A stretch of DNA of 64,000 nt from Laguncularia racemosa (Eukaryota > Streptophyta > Magnoliopsida > Myrtales > Combretaceae), in contig JBBMOL010000193.1 in NCBI GenBank assembly GCA_037954665.1, positions 744,001-808,000 on the forward strand, read 5' to 3'. The position numbers were made by a program, and so were the translations under genes. The notes beneath the pieces were generated by a model. The model was not told where the DNA came from and did no database searches. It saw only the letters and a list, made by a program, of their open reading frames with translations. Shown piece after piece: positions 1-12,200 of the stretch. Numbering within the stretch: position 1 is the stretch's first letter; each line of letters begins with the position of its first letter.

Positions 1-2703
1 GCTTCCAACTCTTCCTACTTTTGAGTTGTGGAATAAAGGGAGATTGCCAGCTTTATCAGTAAAGGTAGGACAAACCATGAAACTGGAAGATGTGTATGTA
101 GTGAATGAGTATGCAAATAGCTTTCCAAAGAATTTGCTAGGCTTATCTCCAATCAGAAAGACAAAATTCTAAATTTATTTGGTATCGAGAACAACACTAA
201 TATCTAAAGCACCTTACAGAATGGCACCTACTGAGTTGTCTGAACTGAAGACTCAACATCAAGAGTTGCAAGACATTTATTAGACTAAGTGTCTTGCCAT
301 GGGGTGCTCTAGTATTGTTTGTTAAGAAGAAGGATGAGAGTATGAGGCTGTGTATGGATTATAGGTAATTGAACTGAGTCATAATCAAGAAAAAATACCC
401 TTTCCTTAGGATTGATGACCTATTTGATCAATTATATGGAGCTCAAGTTTTCTCTAAAATGGACTTGAGATTAAAGTACTATTAGTTGAGGATCAAGGAG
501 GAGAACATATAGAAGCTTACCTTTTGGACTCGATATGAGTATTATGAGTTTTTAGTGATGTCTTTTAGATTGACAAATGCTCTAGTAGCCTTCTTAGACC
601 TAATGAATAGAGTGCTTAGAGTTTGGTTAGATCAATTTGTAGTAGTATTTATAGATGATATTCTTATCTACTCTAAGAGCAAGGAAGAACGTGAAGCACA
701 TTTTAGAACAATACTAGAAAGACTAAGGGAAGAAAAGTTGTATGCTAAATTTAGCAAATGCGAATTCTAGTTAGAATATGTATCTCTCTTAAGGCATGCA
801 GTGAATAAGGAGGGCATATTAGTAGATCATGAAAAAAAGTAAAGGTAGTGAGTGATTAGCCAAGATTGAGAACTGTGACAAAGGTTAGGAGTTTTTTGGG
901 ATTAGTTGTGTATTACGAACGCTTTATGGAAGGGTTCTCCTGGCTAGTAACTCCATTGACACAATTGACAAAGAAGAAGGCTAAGTCTGTATATAGTGAT
1001 GAATGTGAAAGTGGCTTTACAAGATTGAAGGGTAAATTAGTGACCACTCCTGTGTTAGTCATACCAAAGATAGGGGAAGAATTTGAAGTGCTCAGTGATT
1101 CATCAAATCAAGGCTTAAGGAGTATACTTATGTAGAATGGGAATGTCATTGCATATGCCTCTCACTAGTTGAAATTGAATGAGAGGAATTACCCCTCATA
1201 TGATTTAAAACTAACGGCTGAGATCTTAGTGCTGAAATCATGGAGATGCTATCTTTTTGGTGAGAAGTGTAAAATATTTATAGATCATAAAAGCTTGAAG
1301 TATCTATTTACCCATAAGGGCTTGAATATGTGACAGAGGAGGTGTTAGAATTGATGAATAACTATGATGTAGAGATCCATTATAACCTTGGAAAATAAAA
1401 TGTGGTTGCTAATGCTTTAAGCCAAAAGAAATAGATGAATATAGTGGTACTAGTCACATCTTAAAGACAAATATTAGAAGACATGCGTAAACTTGAATTA
1501 GAGATTGTGACACAAGAAGTGGAAAACAAGTTGGCTATACTTAGTACTCAACCCAGTATTATTGATCAAATCAAGATTGTGCAAATTGGAGATCTTGGAA
1601 TTCAAAAGATCAAAAGTAAAATAAAGTAGGGTAAAGCCATTGAGTTTAATATAAATGCTAAAAGGGTAATCAAGTATGGTACAAGATGGTGTGTTCCAGA
1701 TAATATGGAGTTGAAGAAGGATATCATGAAAGAAGCTCACTACTCAGGATATACAGTACACTTAGGAGGCACCAAAATGTATAAAGAACTAGAGAATAAT
1801 TATTGGTAGAAAAAAAATGAAGTGGGAGATAGCTGGATATGTATCCAAATGTCTAACATGTCAGTAGACAAGGATTGAGTATCAAAGACCAACTGGTGAG
1901 TTACAACCACTTTCTATACTTGAATGGAAGTGGGAACATATAACTATGGATTTTGTAACAACACTCCTGAAGATTAAGGAAAAAATATGATACAATTTGA
2001 ATGATAGTAGACGGATGGACTAAGTCCGCCTATTTCATGCCAATAAAGGTGGACTATAGATTAGAGAAGCTCGCTCAACTGTGTATTAAGGAAATTGTCA
2101 GATTACATGGGGTACTAGCCATTATCACATTTAATATGGATACTTGGTTTGTGAGTAGGTACTAGAAAAGTCTACATTAGGCTTTGGGAACCAAACTTCA
2201 GTTTAGTACTGCATTTCACTCTCAAATAGATGGGCATTCGGAGAGAACCATCCAAATTCTATAAGATCTACTACGAGCTTATTTATTGGATGATAATGGG
2301 TAATTGGAGTGATCACTTACTCTTAATGGAATTCACATATAACAATAGTTATCGGGCTACTATCTAGATAATTTTATATGAAGCAATGTATGATAAAAAG
2401 TGCAGATCTCCCTTACATTAGGATGAAGTAGGAGAAAGATAGATAGTTGTACCAAACCCAAATTAGGTAGTAGCTCTAAAACCTTTGAAGGTATGACTAG
2501 ATTTATCATTTATTGAGAGACTTGTAAGAATAGTTTACACGAAAGAGAAATTATTAAGGAAAAGAAAAATTCTCTATGTCAAAGTATAGTGGATAAATCA
2601 AATAGGACAAGAAGCAACGTGGGAATTAGAAGAAGAAATGAAGAAGAAGCATTTAGAACTTTTTTCAATTCCAGCTAACTTTCAAGGATAAAAGTTTTTA
2701 TAA
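1..2703 (+). pseudogene. Ty3/gypsy pol remnant (protease end, RT, RNase H, integrase)
   Basis: Decayed polyprotein of an LTR retrotransposon that enters from the left edge. It can be followed through the end of protease, reverse transcriptase, RNase H, integrase and a chromodomain-like tail. The RT active-site block reads FIDDILIYSK, with the FIDD codons at 648-659. RNase H-like text (YLFGEKCKIFIDHKSLKY) lies near 1250-1310, and a tail of the ATWELEEEMKKKHLELF type near 2610-2660. The frame is broken by many stops and some frameshifts; the longest open pieces are 555-770 and 866-1135. Several stops replace expected Gln or Trp codons, for example TAG after CEF near 768. Family knowledge suggests a Del/Tekay-like chromovirus, because the LTR is long and the integrase tail is of that kind. 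The 5' LTR and gag would lie outside the window. No function is expected. Confidence 0.9.
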
Positions 2704-2713
2704 GGGAGGGAGA
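2704..2713 (+). other. Polypurine tract of gypsy element 1
   Basis: The purine run gggagggaga lies directly before the LTR start (TGTAATAC at 2715). This is where plus-strand DNA priming occurs in LTR retrotransposons. The other gypsy element in this window has a matching tract at 34418-34429. Confidence 0.7.
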
Positions 2714-2714
2714 T

Positions 2715-2925
2715 TGTAATACACGATATAAAAAATATATATTTATATATATAATCATAAATATTAGATAAAATAATAATATAACATAATATAAGACTAA
2801 GGGCAACTTTGTAAATAAGGTTAAGATACAAAGGTAGTTTCATCTTTTCTTGGCTGGACTATAAAACTACACTAACTTAGAGCTTTCCTCTTTTCCACAT
2901 TTGTACATCTGCTAACTAGAAACCT

Positions 2926-2967
<42 letters not shown>

Positions 2968-4704
2968 GTGTGGGTGGCTATAGAGAACTAAGGCGACTTA
3001 GAGGAGAATCATGTGGCAAATCTAGTAGGTAAGTGTGTGAATCATTTATGTACTTAGTTATGATGATGAATGTAGGATCTAAAATGTCATTATCCTTATA
3101 ACAATAAGAATCGAGTTCAAATGATGGATTGGAGCAAGTGAGGGATCAATCGAATCAAGAGCTCCAAGTGTAGTCCAAGTCAAGTAAGTATTTTAGAATC
3201 AAATTTCTATTAGAATTAGCAAGTACAATATTTATTAAGCTTAGAATCATAGCAACTAGGTTTAAGAATGAAATTGGAGAAGAAAAATTAGGGTTTGCAA
3301 TAAACAATGATGTATATGGTCAAGTACGTGACCATGTACCTAGGTGTGTTGAAATGTTAATGTTTATAGTAAGGTACATGGCCATAAGCATAACCGTATA
3401 CTTAGGCATGTTGAAGTGGGAATGTACACGGTCACAAGCATGGCTGTGTACTTTAGGCATGTCGAAGTGAAAAATCTTACAGAATGATACATGATCGTCA
3501 GTACGCCCATACTCTAAGCCATACTCCTCTACATGGTTTCTTTCTTGATCGTGTTGTCCAAGAATATGTCCCATTTGATTTCACTTCGTTTTATTACAAT
3601 TCTAAAATAGATATTAAGCTTAACAATACCTCGAGGAAGGGAAATATATGACTAGAATATAAGTAATAAATTAATAAATCGAGATTTCTTATAAGATAGA
3701 ACTAAGTGAAGTTTCTTGTAATTAAGCAAGGTTACCTATTTCAATTAAAGATGTGCAAGACTATAATAAGAATGTTTATCTAGGTACGTGTTTACCTTAT
3801 TTACAGTATGTGATTGTTAGATAGTTGTTCGTTACAATTTATGTGCTAAAAGATTGATTAAAAGTATGTGGAACTTGATTGTATGATTGCTTGTGCTTGG
3901 CTTAGTTTAAGGATCTATAGTGGTAGTTCCTTAGGAGATACCTCGATGATCGGTATGACGTGTTGTCCTTAGGAGAGTTGTATATCAAAATGATCTAAGG
4001 TAAATTAAGGTCAGATGGAGCCCACAGTGATAGTTCCTATTAAGACTATATGTATAAATATTGTATGTGTACCAGGGTCATAAGTACCTTTATGTTATAT
4101 GCTAGTTAATGATGATCTATATAACCTAACGAATGGATGTATTATAGGTTACTGCTACATATATGCCTATGATGATGATATTGTGTGGCATGCATATGTG
4201 GGTGCAATATTCACGTACTAAGCCTTGGCTCATCCCCCTTCTTATATATATATATATTTTTTAGTTGCGAGTAAAAATGATGAATAAGTAGACTATGATG
4301 AAAATGGAAATTTTGTGGGGCTATTACATGGATGAGAATAGAAGAGAGCATTATTACTATGTGGACAAAGAGTAATGGAGAAATTAGAAAGATTTGTGAT
4401 TAGACTTTTTAGTAGTTGAATTGGGAATGTGAAGATAGTAGTAGACTTCTAATTATGCTAAAATTTATATGTGATTGATTTTTTAATATGGATTTTAAAT
4501 TGATATTATTGTGTTGACTTAATTAATGAGGATTGGAATAACTTACCCGAAAGTCATTCGTTTTATGATGTTGAGGTTATATTAGTATGAATGTAAATGA
4601 AGATGAATGGGTTTTAAATTGAATGGAGTTTTAGAATTTTAAGGTGTTGCTATGTGACGGTGATATATAACAGGTTATAATATCACAAGTTGTAGGGCAT
4701 TACA
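2715..4704 (+). repeat. 3' LTR of gypsy element 1
   Basis: An LTR of about 1.99 kb beginning TGTAATAC and ending GCATTACA. It is clearly related to the LTRs of the element at 27266-36411: it shares blocks such as the 'taagg...tagtggtag' segment near 3900-3930 and 'ggagcccacagtgatag' near 4018. It has a TATA-like ctataaaact near 2870, a (GA)n/(G)n tract at 2928-2965, and degenerate short repeats at 3310-3520. The left LTR is outside the window, so the target duplication cannot be tested. Confidence 0.75.
2928..2965 (+). repeat. (GA)n followed by a G run
   Basis: A GA microsatellite of about 13 units runs straight into about 11 G residues, inside the LTR of gypsy element 1 and just downstream of its TATA-like motif. 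The LTRs of the element at 27266-36411 have nothing comparable, so it probably expanded after insertion. Confidence 0.9.
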
Positions 4705-6231
4705 TATATATATATATATATATTAAAATTTTATTAATATTTATATAATAAGTATACATGAAATTTTTTTTCATTAGTTGGTAGTAACCAATAATAATTG
4801 CAATACGTGTCAATAAAAGTGCTAATAAATGGGTGATAATAATTATGACAAGGATCGGGAAAATCTTAGTTGATTAAAGTAATTTTCCATAGATAACATC
4901 CTAATAAGGTTAAGTTAACATTATTACTTTGTTTGATGAGATGTGCAATAAAAACAAATGGATGTCAATCTTGATTTGCCCCCACTTGAAAGAGACAAAC
5001 GACCAAAATTCATTTTAACCCATCGCGCTCAACGGTGAAAAGCTCTTTTAAGTCAAAGAATGCATGCAACCCTATGAATACAACATCATCAAATGTCTCT
5101 TCCTTGCATGATAGTGTTAAAAATAATAAATTTGAATTAAAACAATCAAAATTTAAAAATTTATAAAATCATCATTTTTTAATAATTAACTTTTATCAAA
5201 AAAATATTATAAATTAAAGACAATATAAAAGAAGGAATTTATCAATATAAAATATTTGTTATCAAATACATATTCTTTTATTTTTTTAGTATTGTTTTGG
5301 AATCCGCAAATTCCGATTCTATACTCTGCTAGGGAAAGCAACGTAACATCGTTTGGTTACACAAAGTGATACAATAACCCATCTTCATATAATTAAGATA
5401 GACTAAGCTAATTGGTTTCTGATGTATTTTTCACCAACTTTGTTTACAGCTAGAGTCTCCTCGACGGTCGGACGGTATCAAAATTCAAATGCCAGATTAG
5501 TTGAACGAAGGGCACCTCACAGTTGAAAATGTGAGTTGAAAGTTATGCAAGCGGGCTATACGAATCATCACTATAGCATTTATCGGATGGTTTAGCTTCT
5601 AGGGATTTGATTAGGCTGCCTTTCCTGATTCTTCCATGTGTTAAAATGATTTTCTCCTGTTGAGTTATCATTGGCAAATCTGGCAGTTTCTGACCTTTCT
5701 GCTAGTTTTCATTTTAACAGGAGCTCCATAACTCACAAAAGTTCCTTAAAGCGATGTCATGACGATGGTTGTAACTTCTAGAGAAACACCATAATACTAT
5801 TTACTTTATCTAGCAATATACCCTTCGTATCAGAGTCACTTGTTCTCACATTGGACCTTACTAAAAGGATTGATGCAAAGATATAATATTAAAATACTTT
5901 ATTAGATACAGTGAATAATTAGTTGCTTTAATATATGAAAAGACCGATGAAACTAATTTTTGTTGGTTTTATTGGTAAGAGAATCACTTCTTCAATCCTA
6001 TATGTAAATAATAAAATAAAAACTCTTCTTTATCTAGGAAATGTGTGTGATTGAAAATGCTGGGTCCGAAGGATGTACGAGTACTATAGAGTATAGACTA
6101 CTACTTGACTATGTACACTTTGTATAGTTCAATCCTAGGGATGCACTAGATAAATTAGCACCTTGTATGTGCTCAAATACCCCTGACTGATCCCCCAGAA
6201 GACCCAAGACAAGGTATTGCTTAGACTTCGC
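4705..6231. other. Intergenic region upstream of the MATE gene
   Basis: No coding region is recognised. The left part is AT-rich and the stretch 5285-5880 is less so. A short inverted motif pair (ctcctgtt near 5653 and aacaggag near 5716) is present. The promoter of the downstream MATE gene should lie in the right part, but no convincing TATA box or transcription start could be fixed. Confidence 0.5.
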
Positions 6232-9200
6232 ATGGAATCTGATCAGGATGAACTTCACCAACCAATTCTTAGTCCCTCACCCCCACCACCAGCATCCCCT
6301 AAGTCACCAGTCGTTTCCGGTCATGGCATCGACCCTCGGTTGGAAAAGATTCTTTCGGACACCAAGTTACCCTGCTTTGAGCGTATTAGACTAGCCACAT
6401 GGATAGAATTGAAGCTTCTCTTCCAACTAGCTGCACCGGCTTGTATGGTTTATACGATCAACATGTTGATGTCTATCTCCACCCGCATCTTCGCCGGCCA
6501 CCTCGGCCCTCGTCAGCTCGCTGCTGCATCTCTTGGCAACTCCGGCATACAGCTTTTTGCCTACGGCCTTATGGTCTCTCCCTTTCTCTCTCTCTTTTGC
6601 TATATGACCATATTGTTAGTTTCTTCTTTAAGGCACAATAACAAAATACAGAATTTATGTTACCATTCTCGGACGATTAAGGTTTGAGTGTTGTTATCGT
6701 TGTAGTGAATATGCAAGCTATAGCTTCAATTTTTTCACTTTGCAGCTTGGGATGGGAAGTGCGGTGGAGACTTTATGTGGTCAAGCCTACGGGGCTCGGA
6801 GGTACCAAATGCTAGGTGTCTACCTCCAACGAGCCGCCATTGTTCTCACCGCCACCGGAATCCCCGTCACGGCCATTTACCTCCTTTGCAAGCCAATTCT
6901 GATCCTACTCGGTGAACCGCCGGCGGTGGCTTCGGAGGCCGCGGTGTTTGTCTGCGGTCTGATTCCTCAAATATTCGGCTATGCCATCAATTTTCCAATC
7001 CAGAAGTTCCTGCAAGCGCAGAGCATCGTTGCGCCAAGTGCCTACATATCGGCAGCAACACTGGCGGTGCACATCCTCCTAAGTTGGCTGGCCGTGTTCA
7101 AGTTGGGGTGGGGGTTACTAGGTAATTTATTAAAGTAGGATTTAAAAACACAATAATGTTGTATTTTGCTGAAGCTATTATGCCCCCATAATATCAGTTC
7201 CATATTTGTATTAATATCGACAGGTGCATCATTGGCTTTGAGCTTGTCGTGGTGGATCACAGTGGGTGCTCAATTCCTATATATTTTGGTGAGCGATAAG
7301 TGTAAGGAGACATGGACAGGGTTCAAGGGAGAGGCATTTTGTGGGTTTTGGGAGTTCGTCAAGTTGTCAGCAGCATCAGCAGTGATGTTGTGCTTAGAAA
7401 CCTGGTACTTCCAGATACTTGTTTTGATTACTGGATTGCTTGTAAACCCTGAGCTTGCCTTGGATTCTCTCTTCATTTGGTAAGTTGTGACTTGCTAAGG
7501 TCTATATAGATTCTTCATTGTTTTATCAATGTTCTTATATATTTATATGTTATGTGACATATACTCGTACTTAATAAGCAATATTTAGAACTTTTATGAG
7601 TATAATAGATGAAGATAGGGTAAACATAAAATAGTCTTTCAAAAGTTACAAAGTAAGATCAAGCAAATTCATATACCCGTGTGATGTAATTTTTATCTAT
7701 GAAATTTATTAATATAGCAACACGAATAAAATTGGTTGTACTTGACAATGATTTCAAGATCTATGAATATCATTTAAGAGTACCTTTCAATGATATCTTT
7801 TGAAAATTGTCCAAATGAAATGACGTAAATTTGTAAAATGCTAAGTTTATATTCTTTATATCATGTCGATATCTTTAAAAATTCTCCTTAGATATAGTAC
7901 CTTATGATAAGTTTTTTTTTCTTTTATTTATAAATATACACTTTAAACTATTTTTTAGATGGATTTATCATCTAATTTGGGTTTTTTCTTTAGCTAATTT
8001 GATTAATTAATGGAAAATCAAACTATGAATTAACCTTTAAAAATAAAATTATTATTTTATATTAATATAAAATATTGGCATAATATTGTATTTTTTAGGA
8101 AAGCTTTTGAGATATTAAAATGTTTTATAGATTCTCAATCTCTAATAGGATTAGACAGCTAACGTTGCCATCCACCAACGATTAGTCTTGATAAGCACGC
8201 CTGTCACTTTTATTCTTACTAGATAAAAGCAAAATTTACATTTACTTTTCAACTTAGCCTCTCTTTTTTTTTCATTTAATTTAAAATAACTAGCTTTCTT
8301 AGCTTCCTTTTATTTTATTTTATTTTTTTTTGACGATTATCCTCTTATTTTATTTTATGTAGTATGTCGATCAATGCTTTCGTGTTCATGGTATCGGTTG
8401 GTTTTAATGCTGCTGCCAGGTAATTAACTTGCAAACTCCCATTTCCTAGTGGCTTCTCAATCTCTCAGCCACCCTCATCACATTTCTCATTAAGACATTA
8501 TCATATCACCTTCAGCATACCCTATAATCGATTAAATGAATGCATCCCATCTCATAAAACCAAAAGTAATAATAATAATAAATAAGAAAAAAGAAATTAT
8601 ATCAAGCAAGGAGCTGTATATATTATGTAGATGACGTGTTAATTGAAGGAACATAAGGTTCATTGGAATGACAAAAGTAGTCTCCTTTACGAAAAAGCAA
8701 GAAGATAAGCTCATTATGACACATCAAGTTGCTATATTCATTTATTTGCCAAGGCATATATAGTTACTGTTTTATGGGGCCATCAATTATACCAATCTTT
8801 TCATCATAATATCCTCATTTCCTGGCATGATTTTGGACCAATCAATAGCCCTATTTACCTCTAAATTGAAAAGTTTCACTAGCAAGGCTTTTGGTGTCCC
8901 CACAATTGAATAGTCATTTCTTCCATTTTCCTTTACAGGATTGTTCTTGAGATTATTGCTGCTCAGTAACGTAATCAAATCTATCACAATAATATTTAAT
9001 TTTAGGACTTGATTATTCTATAAATTAGGATTCAAATGTTGTGCATACTATCAAAATTAATCCCCGACTACATATTAAAACAGCGTGAGGGTTAGCAATG
9101 AGCTTGGAGCAGGAAACCCTCGGTCAGCTGCGTTTTCAGTAATAGTGGTGACTTCGGTTTCTTTCGCTATCAGCACGGTGGTGGCCTTGGTTGTTTTAGC

Positions 9201-12200
9201 GCTCCGCCATGTAATTAGCTATGTGTTCACTGCCGACGAAGTGGTGGCGGATGCGGTCTCGGAACTTTGCCCGTTCTTAGTCTTGACCCTCATTTTGAAT
9301 GGTGTGCAACCGGTTTTATCTGGTACTTATTATTCTTCCTTCAAGAAAAGCTTCAATAGTATTAATACGTTACTTAAATAGATTAATAGCAAGCAAATAT
9401 CATTAAAGTTTTAATACATAAAAATATAAATAATATTATCATTAGTATATATTTAAATATTATTAATATTTATATTCACGACTCATGACATGATCGGAAT
9501 AATATTTTTTGTCTTTCATATAATATTATTTTCGTTTATTTATAGTGCAAACAAACTATTTAAACTTCAAAAATGCTTTTATTTTCTTATAATTTTTAAA
9601 GAATATACATATTTATTTTCAATTTGGGTTCCTAAATGACACTTAGTACTATAAAAACTTATTTTTTTCAAAATCCTATTCACTTTATCTTTAAGTCCTT
9701 AATATTTTCTAAAGTTATCTATTTACATCTTAAAATTATTTTTATCCATAAAAGTTTTTAAGAATATATATTTTAATGCATGACCTCAAAAGGTATCACG
9801 ACCTATTCCTATCTATTACGACAAAATGTAGGTCCTTGATCTTGAATTTGACACTAAGGATCAAGGATGAATAGTGATGGTTTTGGAGTTTTAGTAATTA
9901 TTATGATAATTTTAAATTTAAAAGAAAAATTATGGGGAGATGAAGACAATTTTGAGAGTATCCATATTTGACCAATATTTTTTAATGTATTTGCATTTTT
10001 TTTCTTAGTAAATTTATCGCATGTGTAGTTTTGTGCATGATTCCCCTGAATTTTTTAATTTGTGTCATTTTCCCAAACAACCACACACATTAAATGTGTT
10101 AGGGAAAAAACAAAATTGCAATTTGTAGATTTAAGTTGATAACTTCATCATGTCCTAATTCAAATATTTTAACTTGTATGATTATTAAAACCAATGCACT
10201 TCTGATACGAATTTGTTAAGGATCAAATCGGAAATCATTATTATAGATGCAAAGCATACATGGTTAGAGAGATAAATGAATACGGGATGAGAAAATCTAG
10301 CACATGAATTTATCATGGAAAAATAGACAACAATGGATTGAAAAACCTTGAACAAGATTGCAACACATTCATGACTGGGTCTCTTAGTATTTACGTAGCT
10401 CTTTCTCACCTTTCCCAATATATGCGTGTGTGTGTGTGTGAGTGTAAGCCAATCAAGTATGAAGCCGATGCTAGAATTCGTTCCATTACGATAACCAAAC
10501 ATAATTCATTAAGCCAAGAGACAAAGCAATGCAAGATAATCGTGACACATAACTCTCATATAATACTTTGACATGCAATCTGATTGATATTCTACTCACA
10601 CCAGCAAATTATAGCTCTTCTCTCTTGTCCATTTGCTTAAGGTCAGTTGGTCTAGGTTCATTGGTCTAGAACGAATCTAATCTCCCTAGAACATACATAT
10701 AACGCACTCTAGTAACTCCTCTTGTTTGTCGGGAACAAATAACAGCTAGCTATTGTCCTTTACTTAGCTACCACTGTAATGACAACCGCATCTCTTTTGT
10801 CATCTCGCATTTGGCATCACTTTTGCATCACATTACTCCTCTTCTTACAATGAAAGCATGTCACGGGCTTTTAGATTCCCCATCTAGAACATCTATCTGC
10901 TTCTGGATCTTATCTACAGATTAATTGATCCTTTTTCGATTCGCTGGTTATTTTTAAAGACCGATGGACCTAAGATGTAAGAGAGCATGATAGTTTTATT
11001 GAAAAATCTCCCACCATCATCTCCATCAGTATCACCAACAAAACATCAGTGGTCAAGCTAAGTTGGAATGCTATTTACAGCCTTCACAAGCTGGATTGCA
11101 CTAAGATCACACCTACCTGAAACCTTAATTTGTGTCCCATCATACTTCTCAATGTCATTCTTTACTCATCAGAGTGTAGACTAGAGACCATAATTCCCCG
11201 ATCTCTTTGCGCTGCTACTGATACTTAGCATGTGCCACAACTAGAGTCTTCAGGTGGCACCACAAAACTCCTCCGGATCTACTCGCTTCCCTTTAGCCGT
11301 CATGGCTCCAATTGTGCTCTACCATCCTTGCTTCTCTATGGTCACACGAGTCTTGCACAAGTTAGTTGGAAACGTGTTGATTTGATGATACCAATTTGTT
11401 AAGGATCCATACCAAATGCAACATTGCAAATGTCACGAGCTACATTGACAAAATGATAGATTAGTAAGGAAATAGAAAATTTAAAACAACAAGGGTAAAA
11501 GACAACAGGATAGATCCACCAGTATAATAACATGATACACAGCAGTTTTATAACCAATAATAGCAAACTGCACAAAGGCTTTTCATGTATTTGGTATAAA
11601 TCCCATGAGATTGCAGTTTTAATTTGCGGCAAAATTATATTTTCACTATTCTAGCCGACATTCCTGCCCCAATTTTCGCTATGTTTCTGTCTTCTCATAT
11701 TTCGCAGAAAAAGCAAGAGATTTGGTATTTCTCACCAAGTTTGATTACTGAGTTTGTGGTTGCACGTATTATTGAACCGTAGGAGTGGCTGTTGGATGTG
11801 GATGGCAAACATTTGTGGCATATGTAAACGTAGGATGCTATTACATGGTTGGAATCCCCGTTGGTTGTCTTCTCGGATTTTGGTTCGATTTTGGTGTTAA
11901 GGTAAAACCAAAACCTTATGTTTGTTGGGTGTACATATAGATCATGTAATTAGTCCTTTTTAGTGGTACAAAAGATCAATTTATGAGATATTTAAACATA
12001 TACCCGATTTCACATTTATTTCATTTTGATTATATATCTTTTACACACTTTTTTTCATAAAATAAACTGGATATATATTGCAAATGGAAATAAAAGCGGA
12101 CATGTATGATAATTTCACTAATCTTGTCTATTTAGGGAATATGGTGTGGAATGCTGGGAGGACTTGCCATGCAAAGTCTCATTCTTGTATGGATGATGTA

